DNA of 64,000 nt, from positions 372,001 to 436,000 of the forward strand of contig JALIRH010000147.1 in assembly GCA_023055505.1 (NCBI GenBank). The letters are read 5' to 3'. The notes under the pieces were generated by a model. It saw only the letters and a program-made list of their open reading frames with translations, had not been told where the DNA came from and did no database searches. Position numbers and translations under genes: made by a program. This document shows, piece by piece, positions 60,402-64,000 of the stretch (position 1 is its first letter; every line of letters starts with the position of its first letter). The stretch comes from Callipepla californica brunnescens (Eukaryota; Chordata; Aves; Galliformes; Odontophoridae).

Positions 60402-62867
60402 AATGTCAGAATGTCACCATGAGAGTATCTCAGAATGTCACAATGTCAGAATGTCACAATGATAGAATGTCAAAATGGCAGCATGTGTCTGTGAGAGAAT
60501 GCCACAATGACAGAATAGAAATATGTCAGAATATAGCAATGAGAGAATGTTAGAATGCAACAATGTCAACATGTCAGAATGGGAGAAAGTGAGAATGTCA
60601 TGATGTCAGAGTGTCTTAATGTCAGAATGTCAAACCTTCACTGTGTCACAACTACAAGATTAGGGAATATGACTGTGTCAGAAAGTCACAATAAGAGGAG
60701 ATGAAAAAGAGAGAATATCACAATGACCGAGTGTCACAATGTAAGAAAGTGAGAATGTGAGAATGTCAAAATGTCAGAATGACAGAATATCACTATGTCA
60801 CAATGTCGCAATGTCTCAAGGTCAGAATATCAATATGTAACAGTGTAAGAACGTCACAAATACCACAATGGGAGAATGACAGATTGTCACGATTACAGAA
60901 TTTCAGAATGTGAAAATATCAGAATGTCACAATGTCAGATTCTGAGAATGTCACAATGACAGAATGTCAGAATGAAAGATTTTCCAAATTCCAGAATGTC
61001 ACTATGTCACAACGTCAGAATGACGCATTGTCAAAATGCTAGAATGTCACAATGTCACAAGGTGAGAACATCACAATGGCAGATTGTCATAATGCCAGAA
61101 CATCAGAAGGTGAGAATATTAGAATGCCACAATGTCACAATGTCACCATGAGAGTATCTCAGAATGTCACAATGTCAAAATGTCAGAATGAGGGAAAGAG
61201 AGAATGTCATGATGTCAGAATGTCTTAACGTCAGAATGTCAAATTGTCACAACGTCACAATATCACAATGAGAGAATATCAGAAAGTGAGAATATGACAA
61301 TGACCGAATGACACATTGTGAGAATGTCAGAATGCCAGAATGTCAGAATGTCAAAATGTGTGAATGTCTGAATGTCACCATGAGAGAGAGTCAGAGTTTT
61401 ACAATGTCACAATGTGAGAATGTCTGAACGTCAGAATGAGGGAGAGTTAGAATTTCAGAATGTCACAGTGTCACAATGTCATCATGTCACAATATCAGAA
61501 TGTTGCATTGTCACAATGTGAGAATGACAGGTTGTCACAATTCCAGAATTTCAGAATGTCAACATGTCTGAATGTCACAATGTCACAATTTCACTATGTC
61601 ACAACGCTAGAATGTCATAATATCAGAAAGTGAGAATATCACAATGGCAGATCGTCATAATGCCAGAACTTCAGAAGGTGAGAATATTAGAATGTCACAA
61701 TGTCACAATGTTACAATGTGAGTATCTCAGAATGTCACAATGCCAGAATATCAGAATGGCAGAATATGAGAAAGTGAGAATGTCACAATGTCAAAATGTC
61801 AGAATGAGAGAAAGAGAGAATCTCATGATGTCGGAATGTCTTAATGTCAGAATGTCAAATTGTCACAACGTCACGATATCACAATGAGAGAATATCAGAA
61901 AGTGAGAATATGACAATGACCGAATGACACAATGTGAGAACGTTAGAATGTGAGAATGTCAGAATTGGAGAATGTCACAGAGTCACAATGACAGATTGCC
62001 GCAATTTCAGAATGTCAGTGTATCACAACGTCACGATATCACAATGAGAGAATATCAGAAAGTGAGAATATGACAATGACCGAATGACACAATGTGAGAA
62101 CGTTAGAATGTGAGAATGTCAGAATTGGAGAATGTCACAGAGTCACAATGACAGATTGCCGCAATTTCAGAATGTCAGTGTATCACAATGCCACAAAGTC
62201 ACAATATCAGTATGTCATGAAGATAGAATGTCACAATGACAACATATGACTGTGACAGAACGTCACAATGTCAGATGATAAATATGGCCGAAAATCACAA
62301 TGAGAGAATGTTAGAATGTCACAATGTTAACATGTCAGAATGTGAGAAAGTGAGAATGCCACAATGCCACGATGTGAGAATCTCACAATGTCACAATGAG
62401 AGAGAGTCAGAATTTCACAGTATCAGAATTTTGCATTGTCACAATGTGAGAATGACAGATTGTCACATTTCCAGAATTTCAGAATGTCACAATTCCAGAA
62501 TTTCAGAATGTCCAAATATCTGAATGTCACAATAGCAGAATGTGAGAGTATCACAATGACAGAATGTCAGAATGACAGGTTGTCACAATTCCAGAATGTC
62601 ACTATGTCACAATGCTAGAATGTCAGAATGTCAGAATGTGAAAATAGCACAAGGGCAGGTTGTCATAATGCCAGAACTTCAGAATGTGAGAATATTAGAA
62701 TGTCATAATGTCAGAATGGGAGAATGTCACAACGGCAGGTTGTCATAATTCCAGAAGTTCAGAATGGGAGAATATTAGTATGTAACAATGTTGCAATGTG
62801 ACAATGAGAGTATCTCAGAATGTCACAATGTCAGAATGTCAGAATGCCAGAATAAGAGAAAAGAAAG
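60402..62867. repeat. Octamer minisatellite, block 3
   Basis: The marker GTCTTAATGTCAGAATGTC or a close variant recurs near 60612, 61221 and 61838 (and near 57896 in block 1), showing higher-order structure of about 610 bp here. A 160-bp segment is perfectly duplicated at about 61863-62182. Confidence 0.92.
61863..62182. repeat. Perfect 160-bp tandem duplication
   Basis: TCACGATATCACAATGAGAG starts at 61871 and 62031, and the two copies are identical by eye over about 160 bp. This is a recent event in an otherwise degenerate array. Confidence 0.85.
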
Positions 62868-64000
62868 GTATGAGGAGGCTATGGGGAAGCTATGGGGCAG
62901 CTATTGGGCAGCAGTGGGGCAGCTATGGGGCAGTAGTAGGGCAGCTATAAGGCAGCTATGGGGCAGCAGTGGGGCAGCTATGGGGCGGCTATGAGGAAGC
63001 CATTGGGCAGCTATGGGGCAGAAGTGAGGCAGCAATCAGGCAGCAGTGAGGCAGCTATGAGGAGGCTATGGGGCAGCTATGGGTCAGCTATCGAGAGGCT
63101 ATGGGGCAGCTATGGGGCGGCGATGAGGCAGACATGGGGCAGCTATGGGGGAGCAGTGAGGCAGCTATGGGGAGGCTATGGGGCAGCAGTGTGGGCAACT
63201 ATGAGGAGACTATGGGGAGGCTATGAGGCAGCTATGGGGCAGTAGTCGGGCAGCTATTGGACGGCTATGAGGCAGCCATGGGGCAGCTATGGGGCAGCAG
63301 TGAGACAGCTATGGGGCAAGTATGAGGAGGCTATGGGGCAGCGACGGGGTGGCTATGGGGCAGTAGTGGGGCAGCTATGGTGAGGTTATGAGGCAGCCAT
63401 GGGGTAGGTATGAAAAACCAGTGAGGCAGCTATGGGGCAGTAGTGGAGCAGCTATGAGGCAGCAGTGGGTCAGCTATGGGGTGGCTATGAGGCAGCAGTG
63501 GGTCAGCTATGGGGTGGCTATGAGGCAGCCATGGGGCAGCTATGGGACAGCAGTGGGGCAGCTATGAGGTAGCCATGGGGCACCTATGGGGAAGCAGCGA
63601 GGGAGCTATGGGGTAGCAGGGAGGCAGCTATGAGGAAGCTATGGGGAGGCTATGGGGAGGCTATGGGGCAGATATGTAACGGCTATGAGGCAGCCACGGT
63701 GCAGTTATGGGGCAGCCACGGTGCAGCTATGGGGCAGCAGTAAGGAAGCTACGAGAAGGCTATGGAGGCAGCTATCGGGTGGCTATGAGACAGCTATGGG
63801 GCAACTAGGAGGCAGCCGTAGGGCAGCTATGGTGCAGCAGTGAGGCAGCAATTAGGCAGAAGTTGGGCAGATATGGGGCAGCAGTGAGGCAGCTATGAGG
63901 AGGCTATGGGGCAGCTATGGGGCAGCAGAGAGGCAGCTATGGGGCACGAGTGAGGCAGCTATGGGTTAGCTATGAGGAGGCCTTGAGGAGGCTATGGGGC
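62868..64000. repeat. 11-bp minisatellite GCAGCTATGGG, runs off the window
   Basis: Undecamers with GCAGCAGTGGG, GCTATGAG and GAGGCTATGGG variants. The join to the octamer array is near 62868 (AGAAAGGTATGAGGAGG). It is related in core (GCTATGGG) to the 10-bp array at 41176-43156. Confidence 0.92.

Noticed and set aside
56978..62867. Possible CRISPR array
   Set aside because: Contiguous short tandem repeats without unique spacers, in a vertebrate-like context with LTRs.

Overview
This window looks like a subtelomeric or heterochromatic segment of a bird chromosome, most likely a galliform such as chicken. The evidence is very long degenerate telomere-type (CCCTAA) arrays, GC-rich 10-11 bp minisatellites built on GCTATGGG, a decayed alpha/beta-like endogenous retrovirus (ERV), three TSD-flanked LTR-type insertions, and the last exon of an SGF29-like gene. 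The species is inferred. I see no intact protein-coding gene. Almost every long reading frame is a translated tandem repeat.

Layout. 1-5030: a ~590-bp satellite with an A/B dimeric order. 5031-36996: seven head-to-tail units (~4.8-5.2 kb) of a macrosatellite made of degenerate telomeric sequence. In each unit the strand switches from C-rich to G-rich and back. 36997-45501: an 8.5-kb interruption holding the rest of the ERV (RT, RNase H, integrase, env, 3' LTR), a 10-bp minisatellite with CTCF-like cores, a GCCCCACA-rich minisatellite, a CpG-island-like promoter, and SGF29-like terminal-exon fragments. 45502-47094: a diverged eighth macrosatellite unit, split by a solo LTR. 47095-56977: ~9.9 kb of irregular CCCTAA-type array. 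56978-62867: an octamer (TCAGAATG/TCACAATG) minisatellite with two LTR-type insertions. 62868-64000: an 11-bp GCAGCTATGGG minisatellite that runs off the window.

Main discovery candidate. The only non-telomeric piece in every macrosatellite unit, 191 bp at the G-rich to C-rich turn, reads as the C-terminal half of a retroviral protease. In unit 7 this piece runs without a break into the reverse transcriptase of the ERV at 36997. Unit 7 therefore keeps the original pro-pol junction. The other six units carry a derived junction in which the protease tail is joined to CCCTAA-type sequence. I infer that an ERV remnant at or near a telomere-like junction was truncated, captured into a telomeric repeat unit and then amplified, with the founder surviving at the edge of the array.

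The elements here do not work together as a pathway. They record repeated telomere-like sequence amplification, ERV insertion, solo-LTR formation, unequal exchange and gene-fragment capture. The possible functional elements are the CTCF-like sites and the CpG-rich promoter-like segment; neither has been tested.
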